DNA from: Isoetes taiwanensis
Taxonomy: Eukaryota; Streptophyta; Lycopodiopsida; Isoetales; Isoetaceae
DNA: 64,000 nt
Direction of reading: 5' to 3'
NCBI GenBank assembly: GCA_021234155.1
Contig: JAJEKV010000014.1
Span: forward strand, 6,153,563 to 6,217,562
Part shown: positions 13,030-36,059 of the stretch, piece after piece
Numbering within the stretch: the first letter of the stretch is position 1
Layout of the letters: each line of letters begins with the position of its first letter
Position numbers and translations under genes: made by a program
The notes under the pieces: generated by a model
Told to the model about the DNA's origin: nothing
The model's input: only the letters and a program-made list of their open reading frames with translations
Database searches by the model: none

Positions 13030-14760
13030 CATAAGCCAGCCTACGTCAGGCAATGAAAGAACACATTTGCTTCATCCTCAAGTGACCGCTATCATATAAC
13101 CTATACAATCGAAGCTCATGTAGGATATCGCTCCACCGGCCTATCTCCAGCCCCATTCTATGCGAACTCAAGCGCATTCTGCAAATAGCATGTCGATGTT
13201 TAACAGAAATATTTTCCTGTAAATACCTGGCTCCTTGTAACGTGGCATTGATGTGACTTCTGTAGAACTCCTTCTTGACTATGCCTTCTTTCCAGTTCAC
13301 TCGGTTGGCATTCTCCATGACCCAAACCCATATCATTCTTGTAGCTCTCCAGATCCTCCATGTGCATTCCCCATGCTAGCCACATCTCTATGTCTACAAA
13401 CCAATCCTTTATGTGTGCCTCCTCGAACCTGGGCAAATTGTCATCTGGCATCACATATAAGACTTTATGTATATACTGGAGAGTCCTGCAAGGTGCTTCT
13501 GCTTCCAAAAAAAAGCATTTCCCATTCTGCTAGTAACATGTCATATGGCGTCTGCATTTTGGTCCCAAGCTCAGCTTGAAAAAATCTTTTCTGTATTTTC
13601 TTAATCTTCTTCCATCTATCCATGGCCAGACCTAGCCCCATACCTCACAGCCATATAATGCTACAAACTGCACCAAAGCAATGTCTAGCAATTTCTTCAT
13701 ATTAAAATTCCATATGCTTGCCTTCCTACATCTGTGCTACATAGCATATAGGGCCTTAAGCCCACCATTTGCCTTTCGTTCAGTTGCAATATTCCAATTG
13801 AGGCTCTTGTCCACAACCAGGCTAAGGTACTTATAATTATCCCCTTTGTAAAATACTTTTACATGGTCCACCTTCATCATAGTCCCAAATACTACTATCT
13901 TGGCCTTAGTCATATTGACTTGCATGCTCGTTGTATCACAGAAATCACTCAGAACATCTAAATGTTTCTGTAGGCCTGCCACACTAATAGACAATAACAC
14001 CATGTCATCAGTATACAACAATAGCAAAAGAGCATACCCATTCAAGGGCATCCCAGCACCGCCATTCTAAACTACCTAGTCTTCCAACTGACCTATAAAA
14101 AGACCAAAAAATGTAGGCAGGAGAAGGCAACCTTGCTTAACCCCCACACTGCTCTCAATAGACTCTGCACTATTGTATGGAAATGAAAGCTGGCCTTATC
14201 ATAAGGCCTTGCGACTGCTTGCCTATATGCAGGGGTACCCCAAGCCTTGCCATTCTGTCCCACAAATGTGTTCTTCAAACCGTGTCAAAGGCTTTTGTGA
14301 GAAATCTAAAAATAATGCATACAAAGGCTTCCGCTTCCCAATAACAGAGTCCGTCATGGCTCTCATAATGACTAAATGGTCAGTTGTTAACCTTGAAGTC
14401 TGCTTGACCTTTAGTCCTCACATCATTGGCCTCAGACCATGTGTTGATTTTAGTGTCCAACATGGTGGCAAAGAGCTTATCATCAAAACTACAAATCATA
14501 ATAATGCGATAGTTATTGGGATCAGAATCATCATTTGCCTTATGAAGAGGAATTGCCCTATTAATTTGCCAAGTAATGTGGGAAACTTTCTTGTATGGCA
14601 GCATTGAATAATTTCATTAGAATTTTTGCCACTCTATCTCCTTCCCACTTAAACATTTCAGCCATCAGCTCTTCTGCATCAACCGTCTTACCATTGGACA
14701 TCCTTTAAAGCCCATCATATATATTCTCTAGTGAGAAACACAACCACTCACCGTCCATGC
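13030..14760 (-). mobile_element. LINE-B, 3' part (interrupted by the LTR element)
   Basis: Downstream part of a minus-strand LINE. Visible blocks: KTVDAEELMAEMFKWEGD and IQESFPHYLAN (about 14680-14575), matching the same segment of LINE-A; AIPLHKANDDSDPNNYRIIM (about 14550); intact catalytic YTDD at 14015-14004 within LLLYTDDMVLLS; MTKAKIVVFG; GGLKALYAM; and a C-terminal block with RMRLSSHRMGLEIGRW (about 13190-13130). Stops and frameshifts are frequent. The 5' continuation lies beyond the inserted LTR retrotransposon at 19418-19712. The end near 13030 contains TTATTGGCC followed by TTTATC on the minus strand, which may be a shortened form of the family tail. Confidence 0.85.
14756..14760 (+). 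repeat. Target site duplication CATGC (left)
   Basis: CATGC directly precedes the left LTR and is repeated directly after the right LTR at 19418-19422. This is the 5-bp staggered-cut duplication expected from an integrase. Removing one copy and the element restores continuity of LINE-B. Confidence 0.9.
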
Positions 14761-15208
14761 TGTTGATATTTGGGGTTCTTGGCATCACCTTGCAACAGCA
14801 GTCCATGACTGCCGGATGCCACAAGGCTGCCACAAATGCTCATGGATCAACAAAAGAAGATGGGAAGAAACTCCAAGAACAAGAACAAAAGAAAGAATGA
14901 ACAAAACAGAATCATATTCATGCTCCAAAAGGAGGTGCTCCAAAACGTGAGCAAAAAACCTAAACAATGAGAGGAAATGCTCTCTCTAAATAGTAGAGCA
15001 AAACCCTAACCCTAACTGACATCTCACCGTCCACAGATCTAGGCTAAATCTGGGCCATAGATCGTGGGGTCCAATATGACAAAGACATGTGGCCTATGCC
15101 ACCTACCACATATGTGGGCTAAATCTGGGCCCTAGATCAAGTGGTCCAATGTGATAAATACATGTGGCCTATGCCACCCATACATATGTTTAGCCCAAAG
15201 GGCTAACA
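14761..15208 (-). repeat. 3' LTR (448 bp)
   Basis: It contains two diverged 75-bp direct repeats (starting at 15046 and 15121 with AAATCTGGGCC) in the U3 part, an arrangement reminiscent of duplicated enhancers. It also has AAACCCTAACCCTAAC at about 15001-15016, a telo-box-like motif (AAACCCTAA) known from plant promoters. The polypurine tract lies just outside at 15209-15230. Confidence 0.93.
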
Positions 15209-15539
15209 CTCCCCCCCACCACACCAAACTATGTAGAACCTTTATAACAGCAGGTTAAACATTTACAACAGTGTCCAAAGTGAGGGGAGATAATGATAAT
15301 GTCGCCGAAATTTCTTGAAAAATGCAAATGTCGATGAAGTACAGAAATCATGAGAGGTTGAGAAGGCTGTCACCACTTCTCTTGAGCTTGCCACAAGCTC
15401 CTTTAATTCCATAGAAGTCGAATCTAATGTTGAGAAGGTCATCACCACTTCTCATAGAGCTTGCCACTTAGCTCTCGAATACATGCGCCAATCAAAGTGT
15501 CTTGTAATGAGTTGAACAAAAATTTGGAAAGAAAAATTG

Positions 15540-15965
15540 TTGAAGGGGCTTAAAGGTCCTAAGTCATCTTCATGGTGTTGAACTTGAAAAGTTGAAACAA
15601 GGAGTTGAAACATAAGTGATTGAAGGGCGGAAGGCAAGTCGACTTCACGCCATTTGTTGAACTTGAAAGAGTTTGAGCAAATAGTTGAACTTGAAGGAGT
15701 TGAAATTGAAGGGGCGGAAGGCTATAAGTCATCTTCACGCCATTGGTTGAACTTGAAAGAGGCTCGACCGCCATGTATTATGGACGGATGAGGTTGATCA
15801 AAATGTTGAACTTGAAAAAGTTGACACCAAAGAGAAATTGCTGAAATTGGCCTGCACATGCCATGTGGCCATGTGAGGCTTGCCATGTGGCCATGTGAGG
15901 CTGATGCACGAAGGGGCGGAAGGCAGAATTCATCTTCACGCCATTGCAGGAACTTGAAATTTGTT
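15540..15965 (-). repeat. Interspersed repeat near the 3' end of the LTR-element interior
   Basis: Four diverged copies of a block with GAAGGGGCGGAAGGC, then TCATCTTCACGCCATT, then TTGAACTTGAAA start near 15542, 15624, 15709 and 15910, with variable spacing. The TTGAACTTGAA word recurs further inside each unit. No conserved reading frame. Confidence 0.7.
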
Positions 15966-16079
15966 GGTACAAAGGTGCAAAGCAGATATAAGAATCGGGC
16001 AAAAGATGAGGCGTCCCCCAAAATGTGCCAAAAATATGCTCCAGATGCTGCTTGCGTCAAAAGTTGATTGAAAGTTGTG

Positions 16080-17400
16080 CTTGAAATCACGCCTTGAGGG
16101 GCCGTGACAGATTGTTGAACTCACGCCGTTGGGCCGTGATGTTTGAAGTCATAGTTGCATGAAATTTTACCTCCAAAGGCATAATAGTAGGACTAGATAT
16201 TCTGGTATGTGAAAAAATGGCTTCAACATTAGAAGGGGTGAAAAATACCAAAAATGTGGGCCATGTGAAATATTCAAGTGTCCATGTCGAATTCTTCTAG
16301 GAAAAAATCATAAAGGATGTCGTTAAAATAAAGCATGACAATATGTTGACATTAAAGAAATGTGCCACGCCAAGGGATGGGCCGTGGGGTTTGATGGCAT
16401 GAGGGCCGTGAGGTATCTGATGTTGAGGCCACGCCGTGGGGCCGTGGTTCACGCAGAGGCCACGCCCGTGAGGTCTTTGATGTTGAGGCCACGCCGTGGG
16501 GGCCGTGGTTCACGCTGTGAAGATATTGAAGACTCGAAGCCACGCCGTGATGGCCGTGGGCTTCTACGAAGGTTTTGCAGAGGCACGCCTGGTAAGGTTT
16601 TGCAGATTGAAGCCATGCCGTGATGGCCGTGGGGCTCTTGATGCTCTGACGGAAGAGATTGATGTTATGACGGGAAGAGGTTCTGATGGCAGAGAGGCCA
16701 CGCCGTGATGGGCCGTGGGGTGCAAAGCCATGCCGTGAACTGTTATGGCCTTGAAGCTTGTTGCCGTGAGAGTTGCCGTGAGACTTTTGTGAAGCCACAA
16801 CAAGGCCGTGGGTCGCTGAAGGTCTGGAGGGATGGGCCACGCCGTGGGGTCTGTGACGCTGTGAGCTGTGATTGAAGAGATTGACCACGCCGTGACAGGC
16901 CGTGAAGGCAAAGAAAGCCGTGGAAATGAAGCTAAATTTCGGTGGTTCCATAGCAAGATTTGTAAATATATTTCGTACCTTGAAGGAGGGGCGCTTTAGA
17001 GTGTTGCTTCAAAATTTGGAGTCTGTGAGCTGTGGATAATGGAGCTCTATTCAATTTAGCGGGCTGTAGCTGCGGAAAAACTCAGAAAACTCTGGTGCTT
17101 GCTCTGTTTGTACTGAACGAACTGATGCTTGCTTGAAAACCTGTGGTCACAGAGCTGGGCGTCACACTTCTCATACCGTGAAGGTTCTGAGGACTGGAAG
17201 CCATGCCCTGATGGCTGTGAATTTGTGTTGACGCAGACAAAAAGCCTTGAAGTTGAAAGATGTCTGGGCCAAATGCTCTGTTTGCTAGCCATGTCTCAAC
17301 TAATAGCCCGTGGAGATTTTTTTTGTGCTTGCTGGACCCAGGCGGTGGAAAGCCATAGGCTACGAAGATTGAAATGTGGCCACGCCATTGTTGGGTCGTG
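16080..17400 (-). repeat. CACGCCGTG / GGCCGTG repeat field in the LTR element
   Basis: More than ten copies of GCCACGCCGTG, usually followed 2-5 bp later by GGCCGTGG, are scattered between about 16090 and 17400 (for example near 16425, 16486, 16537, 16695, 16837 and 16884). On the element's sense strand they give CACGGC..CACGGCGTGG. The 199-codon open frame 16352-16951 on that strand encodes repeated HGVAS and HGPHGVAS words because of them. Adjacent half-sites are partly self-complementary. I do not recognise the sequence. Confidence 0.8.
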
Positions 17401-18968
17401 ATGAAGAGGGCAGAAACAAAGCCGCAAATTGCAAGGTTTGTAGGGATTCGGTGCTTGCCAAGCATAAAATATGGGTGATTGCAAAAAGAGGCTTGAATGG
17501 ATGCAGAGAAATTGTGCAGATGATTCGCTCCAAGGTCATGCAGCTGTGGAGCCTGAGAAATATCTGTGGCTGATTTATGGTCACAAAAATAGGATGATAG
17601 ACTATGTGTCGCCATTTGGTGCTTGTCGTGAGGCCGCTTGAAGCTAGCGTGCAAATGTTCTTTGAATAATAAATCGATGGGGCTGTTTAGGAAGATGGTA
17701 GCTAGCTGGATCTCATGGAGCTGCAAATGATATGGCCAGATTGGATGCAGAAGATTGAGATCTGGATGCAAAGAATTTTGTTTGGTGCTTGTTTGCCAAG
17801 GCAAAACCATGCCACTAAGGTAAGACCATGTTCCTGTGGAAAGATGCAGAGTATTGAACTGAAACTTTGCCTGTGTTGTGCCATAAGATGGCTTATTTGT
17901 TCTCCATGAATAGCCAAATGTGTTGAATCATTGATGAGGAAAGGAAGATCCCTGCAGTCAATTTGAACAAAAAGGGTGAAGCGCCAATGTGTTATACCTG
18001 CTGTGTGCATAAAGCTCGAAAGCAGAGCATGAAATCAGAGTGTTGAATCACGATAGGCAGCTGCATGTTGCATCAAGACGGTGCCCTTGTTTCTTTGCGA
18101 TTCGAGATAAAGTTGTGGCGGTACGTATGCGAGGCCTTAAAACTCAAGAAGACTTGGATGTGGTCTTGGATATCAATGAGTTGTGACTCACCCGGATCTT
18201 TGAGCAAGCGCAAAAGAATAATTGTTTGTCTTCAAAACTTTGGATTCGCAGGCGGGTGGATTGGAGTTCGTCAAATTTGGGTCTTCTCGTTGATCATCGG
18301 TTCTTGTGGCTTGCTTGACGAAGCAAGGGCATACAAGCGCCGGTGATGTGGATTTGGTCTGAGGAAAAGCCCTATGTATCGATTTGAAATAAAGGCCTGT
18401 GTGCTTAAGCTGGCTTGAAGAACAGAGCTTTATATCCATGAAAAAATTATATTATGCCAAAAACGATTTTGCCTGTGCAAAATATCATAGGGAGAAGAAA
18501 ATAGAGAATAACTCGATGAAGAACAAATACCTTGGCAATGATGCAGGCTGGAACCAAAAAGAAAAAGGCTTCAATAGACTCTGCCCAGACCAGAGCCCAA
18601 GCCCACAATTAATGCTGCGAAAATATTTGGAAGAGCCGTTGGGCCTCTTCTAGTGTTTCTTACTTGCCCAAAAATAGTATGTTGGTACCCAAAAAGAAAC
18701 GTAATGCCGCTTAGCAGAAAAGAAAGTATCAGTAGATAGATAAAATCTCATCGTTGAAAAACGTAAATGTGGACAAATAAGAACTGTTCTGGCCAAAAAC
18801 CAGTTTTGCCCCTTTCTGCAGTGGGCAAATACCAGAGATATACCAGAGATAGAATCTGAGGAAGTGTCTATCGTAGAACCATTTTTTTCCATAATAACTT
18901 TTGGAGATGCTTGAAATAAAAACAACAAATTGATCATGAGCGAAAGAGACCCCGGCATGAGGCGCCAG

Positions 18969-19417
18969 TGTTGATATTTGGGGTTCTTGGCATCACCTTG
19001 CAACAGCAGTCCATGACTGCCGGATGCCACAAGGCTGCCACAAATGCTCATGGATCAACAAAAGAAGATGGGAAGAAACTCCAAGAACAAGAACAAAAGA
19101 AAGAATGAACAAAACAGAATCATATTCATGCTCCAAAAGGAGGTGCTCCAAAACGTGAGCAAAAAAACCTAAACAATGAGAGGAAATGCTCTCTCTAAAT
19201 AGTAGAGCAAAACCCTAACCCTAACTGACATCTCACCGTCCACAGATCTAGGCTAAATCTGGGCCATAGATCGTGGGGTCCAATATGACAAAGACATGTG
19301 GCCTATGCCACCTACCACATATGTGGGCTAAATCTGGGCCCTAGATCAAGTGGTCCAATGTGATAAATACATGTGGCCTATGCCACCCATACATATGTTT
19401 AGCCCAAAGGGCTAACA
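18969..19417 (-). repeat. 5' LTR (449 bp)
   Basis: Direct copy of 14761-15208 with a single extra A in the poly-A run of the GCAAAAAAACC stretch. It holds the promoter side of the element on the minus strand; the TGGCGCC primer-binding site begins at about 18967 and runs downward. Confidence 0.93.
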
Positions 19418-19712
19418 CATGCCATCCATGTTCGTGAGAACCCCTGATATGTGATAAACTACTCAACATGCTCTTCAATATGCCAACCTCAATCAGTGTC
19501 CTCTGCTTTTGGGATGGTTTCAATCTATTCTATAACTTTTTTGGACTATTAAGCAATTCCATCATCATCTGTTCATATTTTCTATGTAAGTAGGCTTTTT
19601 TCTTCCTCTTAACCATTCCTAATATATTCCTTCCTTGCTTTGACCCTTGCCTCACCCTTTGCCAATTTAAATTTCTTCCTTTGTAGCCTGCAGTCTCGAT
19701 CAAACCACCTAT
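19418..19712 (-). mobile_element. LINE-B, 5' part
   Basis: Continuation of LINE-B upstream of the LTR insertion. On the minus strand from about 19710 it reads LPCNRWFDRDCRLQRKKFK (compare LPCNSWFDVSCKAKREAY in LINE-A), then KARKEYIRNG and a stop, and runs to SHIRGSHEHGWH at the insertion point. At 19713 it meets the plus-strand LINE-C head to head. Confidence 0.8.
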
Positions 19713-21112
19713 TGCAAGGCAAAACAGATCACCAAGCAGCTAATATATGTTGATGATGTGGATCTCACAGCTTACACTCCGGCGGACAGCATCACCATCT
19801 CGATGCCCTGGACACATTTGCCAGGCGACTGACATGCACGTCAAAGTAGCCAAGACTAAGGTGGTCCTCCTCATATCATCCTCACATCAGCCAAGGGCTC
19901 CTCCTTCAGTTACTAGGGACAAAATGTGGAAGTGGCACCCACCTACAAATATCTGAGAGTGGAGTTTCCTTTTGCTATGTACTGGGACACTTCCATCCGA
20001 CTATTAAGGACAACGGGCTGGAAGGCACTATATGAAATGCAGAACAATAGTTACAAAGCGAAGTTGTATGATTGGGCCCATCAATCGCACCTGCTCAAGG
20101 TTTTAGTGGAGTCTGTCCTTTTATATGGGGTCGAAGTCTGGAACCTGGTGATGTCCCTCACTACCTAGAATGACTTGGAGCAGGTGCAGAAAGCCTTCTT
20201 AGCACGGGCATTGGGGGTGAATTCCACGGTCCCATATCAAATCCTGTTGTACGAGACAAGTTACTTGCCTCTTCAGAGGGTGACCTTTGATCACCACATC
20301 GACTAGTTTCAGAAGGTGGTCCATATGGATGATGCCGTCTCCCTAACCTAGCTTATACCATGGCAATAGGGCCACAACGCCTAAGGTCTGTTGGAGGGAA
20401 AAGATAAGCTGGCAAGATGGAATGTGTAAGAGCACAGGTGAATACAGGTGCAAACAAAGGCCGATCGCCATAGCTTGAGGCAATGCCTTGACGCTTACTT
20501 CCTCAGCAAGCTTTGGGATGTCAGCGCCTTTGAACATGCCAAGCCATCACACTAACATTGCTACATAAATCCCACATTGGAATGGGGTCCGCAATGCTAC
20601 TTAGTACCCAAAGAAACAGACTTATTGCCTCGATTCGCATAGTTGCACATCGTAGACAGGTAGATGGATTCGAGAGCTATGCCAGGACAGGCTTTGTCAA
20701 TGTTGCCAAATGGGAGTCGTTGCGGATGAATGAATGTTATACCCTTCGAAGCTGTCCAGCGTATGACCAAATCCGGATATATTATACTGAGTTGGCCAGG
20801 CCTGGCCAGCCGGTACATGTGATATTGAGCACAGCTTCTGTACGGATGATGGGATCATACCTTCAGAAGGTCATGGATATGCAAGAACAGCTATGTCCTC
20901 GGACACACACCTAACATATATATAGATATTTTATAATGTATATTTGTACAGTTTGATAACATTATTGCCACAGTTTTTCCTCGAAAATCCTTTGAGGCGG
21001 GTTTTTTTTAAACCGGACAGTAATAAGCCTGTTGCGCTCCTTCATTGGGTCATAGGCCGATTGGCCTTCGTGCACGATAAAAACCATTCCATTCTATTCC
21101 ATTCCTTTCCTA
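19713..21112 (+). mobile_element. LINE-C: 5'-truncated non-LTR retrotransposon with 3' tail
   Basis: The plus-strand element starts inside the RT domain. The catalytic motif YVDD is at 19746-19757 (LIYVDDVDL). Downstream blocks are YKYLRVEFPF, TGWKALYEMQ, LLYGVEVWN (about 20128), KAFLARALGVNSTVPYQILL (about 20190-20250), a partial zinc-binding region with CPAYDQIR (about 20760), and GSYLQKVMD (about 20850). Several stops and frameshifts are present. The 3' UTR from about 20955 carries AACCGGACAGTAATAAG, TGTTGCGCTCC, ATAGGCCGATTGGCC and ACGATAAAAA, ending in (ATTCC)-type pentamers at 21083-21110. LINE-E at 44.2 kb shares STVPY, GSYLxKVMD and the tail. Confidence 0.88.
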
Positions 21113-21776
21113 TAAGTTAATATAAAGTAGAGGATTCTTGTATGTTGTTGAACTTGCATGCTATTGAAGATGAAACCACTAGACAATGGTAACTCGCTTA
21201 TTGCCTTATAAAATATCAACATGAAATTATAGTTGTATAAGATGTCGGTCAGTGTAGGTTACATACGCGTGCAGTATGAGTTAAGGTACGTACGTATCCT
21301 ACCGAGACATATGGCCATACGATACGTACTTCTTGATTTTGTGCAAAAAATAAGGAAAAAAATGGCCTGATAACATTATTGCCGCAGTTTTTCCCTCCAA
21401 AATCCTTCGGGACGGGGTTTTTTTTTTAAACCGGACAGTAATAGCCTGTTGCGCTCCTTCATTGGATCATAGGCCGATTGTCGTGCACAATAAAAACCAT
21501 TCCATTCCATTCCATGAAGTTAATGTAAAGTAGAGGATTCTTGTATGTTATTGAACTTGCATGCTATTGAAGGTGAAACCACTAGACAACGGTAACTTGC
21601 TTATTCCCTTATAAAATATCAATACGAAAGTTTTGCATAGTTGTATAAGATGTCAGTCAGTGTAGGTTACATACACGTGCAGTATGAGTTAACGTACGTA
21701 CGTATCCTACCGAGACATATGGCCATACGATACGTACTTTATTTTGTGCAAAAAATGAGGAAAAAAATGGTTTGTT
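20954..21776 (+). repeat. Tandem duplication of 414 bp containing the LINE tail
   Basis: Unit 1 (20954-21367) and unit 2 (21368 to about 21776) both start TGATAACATTATTGCC and include the LINE 3' tail, its pentamer repeat and about 250 bp of non-LINE flank (GTTAATRTAAAGTAGAGG, then GTACGTACGTATCC, then CATATGGCCATACG). Differences are mainly substitutions plus a few short indels. Because the flank is duplicated too, this is a local segmental duplication after LINE insertion, not two insertions. Confidence 0.9.
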
Positions 21777-23194
21777 GTTAACATATGCATATAATACATG
21801 TACAGTACATACTTTATAGGTACATTATCTCCAGAAAAGGGGTTAAAATACATAGAGTATACGTACTTATTTTTTTTATTTGAAGGCATGGTTGGTGGGA
21901 CTTGCACCCGCCCACGTCTCCCACCCGATGGTAGCCAGTGGCTATACGTACTTTAAACAACTTTTAACTTACTTTTCTTATGTTAAAACTGATTATCGTA
22001 TGTTACCCCGTATTGTACGTGCATATGCACTGTACGCGTAAGTACGAGAAGTACGATACTACATTGAGGTCGGCCTATACTATTTTCTTTCCGAATGCCT
22101 GCTGATATCCTAGTCAAACAAGTCGTCTCAATATCTTCTTGTGACAACTCCTCCAACTAGATATTAGCTAGCTCACTAGTTAAAATCCTTAAAAAACATG
22201 GCCATTATAATCACCTAATAAAAATACATTACCTTTCTCTTGGAAAACTCAGTAATGTCCCTAAATAGGTATACATATGGATCATCACTGCTCAACGAGA
22301 GGTATTATTATTAATAGAACCCATAATGTCCCGAAACTCCATTTTTATAATTAGAGAAGTCAAATTTGGATTCTAAGTCATTCCTATTCCATTTTAAAAT
22401 CAAAACCCATGTGATGATTCTTCCCATTCCAGGTATCTATGGCTTAAATATAGCTTCTAGACTTTTTAAGATATAATAACATATTCAACATCAATTTTCT
22501 TGTAGAAACTAAAGCACTTACCACGTTGAAACATAATGTGATTAAGGTGGCATTGATTTCTGACAGTCCACATTGTCTATACAATCTATAACTTAGACCT
22601 AGTGATCAAGGCAGAGAGATCAATTGCAAATTATGGGACAACTCATGATGGTCTTTGACTTGGCTTGCTTTAGACAACTCTGCTTTTCTGCCTCCTAGTC
22701 ATCTATCACATCCTTCCCAATGGCCCACGTGTCACCAACCTTCTCGTCTACTTTTTGGTGGATGGTATCGGTATGCATATTTCTCATGGTCTTCATGGAT
22801 GATAAAAATTAGTGATGTTCAATTAATAAGATGTAAAAATGAGACCCCTTATATCTTAACTTGAACTCTCAAAATCGCACCTACAAATCATCTCCTCCAT
22901 AGTTGATAATAACTATCTCATCAAGGCTAGTATGCATTAAAGGTTTTTACACATATAAGCAAATATGAATTTGAATACATTTTGCTTGGGTGGGGTTGGA
23001 AGCATATGCACTGCTTGAAAAAGTTCAATTGCTCTTTTTCCTTCAAAAGCATATATTTATGAGAATTTCATCTTGTAAATTTCACAGGTCAATTAGCCTC
23101 TAGGCATTGAAGTACTACTCCATTCCATCCTATCCTATCCTTACCTATCCTCACATCCTATCCTATTAAGTTCTATAGACTCCCTTCAATGTGT
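21777..23194. other. Intergenic region downstream of the beta-glucosidase gene
   Basis: No gene seen. It holds the 3' flank of the minus-strand GH1 gene. At 23115-23165 there is a pentamer-rich stretch of TATCC/CATCC units that resembles the pentanucleotide ends of the local LINEs without an attached tail. Confidence 0.5.
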
Positions 23195-35566
<12,372 letters not shown>

Positions 35567-35605
35567 CGCCGTTCTCCGATGCCGAGAACAGAGCATACCT
35601 AGGAT

Positions 35606-36052
35606 CCCCCCAGGTTTTTCCGGAAAATACTCTGCGAGGCGGCGCCGCCAGTGGTGGTGCCGCCGTTGACGGCGCCGCCTCGCGGATTAGGCGACGTTCC
35701 CATGAGCCTGACCTGACCTGACCGCAAAACAGTCGAGGTTGAAGTGCAAAGAACACTGTTCCCATGCGACCGCAGTACTCTTCTGCTCAGAAACCGGCTA
35801 GATCCTCACTGGCTCGATCTTCACCGGCTGCTTAATCGGTTGCTTGCTTCTTCGTCACCGTTGATGGATTAAAAAGGACAAAAGAAGGCAGCAACTGACC
35901 TTCGAAATGGTCTTTCATTTGGAAAAATCGATTTTCCTTAAAGCCAACCTTACCTCTTTGCATGGGGGCCGCCGGCTTCAACCCGACGGAAAAAGCGAGT
36001 CCCATTTGGTTCCATGGGAATGTTCCCTTATTTTCCGGAAAAACCAAGGGGG
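35606..36052. mobile_element. 447-bp inverted-repeat element next to the GH1 start codon
   Basis: The ends are 24-bp inverted repeats with 22 matches: the left reads CCCCCCAGGTTTTTCCGGAA and the right, reverse complemented, CCCCCTTGGTTTTTCCGGAA, both continuing AATA. Inside is a perfect 14-bp hairpin arm pair (GCGAGGCGGCGCCG at 35634-35647, complement at 35670-35683). No clear target duplication is seen. The element lies 40 bp upstream of the GH1 ATG, so the 5' leader or promoter would lie in or beyond it. Confidence 0.6.
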
Positions 36053-36059
36053 AGATTTT

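Larger units (their letters stand above)
14761..19417 (-). mobile_element. Young non-autonomous LTR retrotransposon inserted in LINE-B
   Basis: A complete 4657-bp element in minus orientation. LTRs at 14761-15208 (3' LTR) and 18969-19417 (5' LTR) begin TGTTAGCC and end ATATCAACA. By eye they differ only by one A in a homopolymer. Next to the 5' LTR the minus strand reads CTGGCGCCTCATGCCGGGG, a tRNA-complementary primer-binding-site candidate resembling the TGGCGCC start used by Asp-tRNA-primed elements. Next to the 3' LTR is the polypurine tract GGTGTGGTGGGGGGGAG. Target duplications of CATGC flank it. The 3.76-kb interior has no gag, protease, integrase, RT or RNase H that I can recognise, so it must have been mobilised in trans by another element. 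Near-identical LTRs imply very recent insertion. Confidence 0.95.

Noticed and set aside
15001-15016. Interstitial telomere array (CCCTAA repeats)
   Set aside because: Only about two repeats, and present at the same place in both LTRs, so it is an LTR motif and not a telomere remnant.
17082-17810. A 242-codon minus-strand open frame inside the LTR element as a host or element gene
   Set aside because: No domain, low-complexity His/Ser/Gln/Leu composition, and no link to the rest of the element; kept only as part of the non-autonomous interior.
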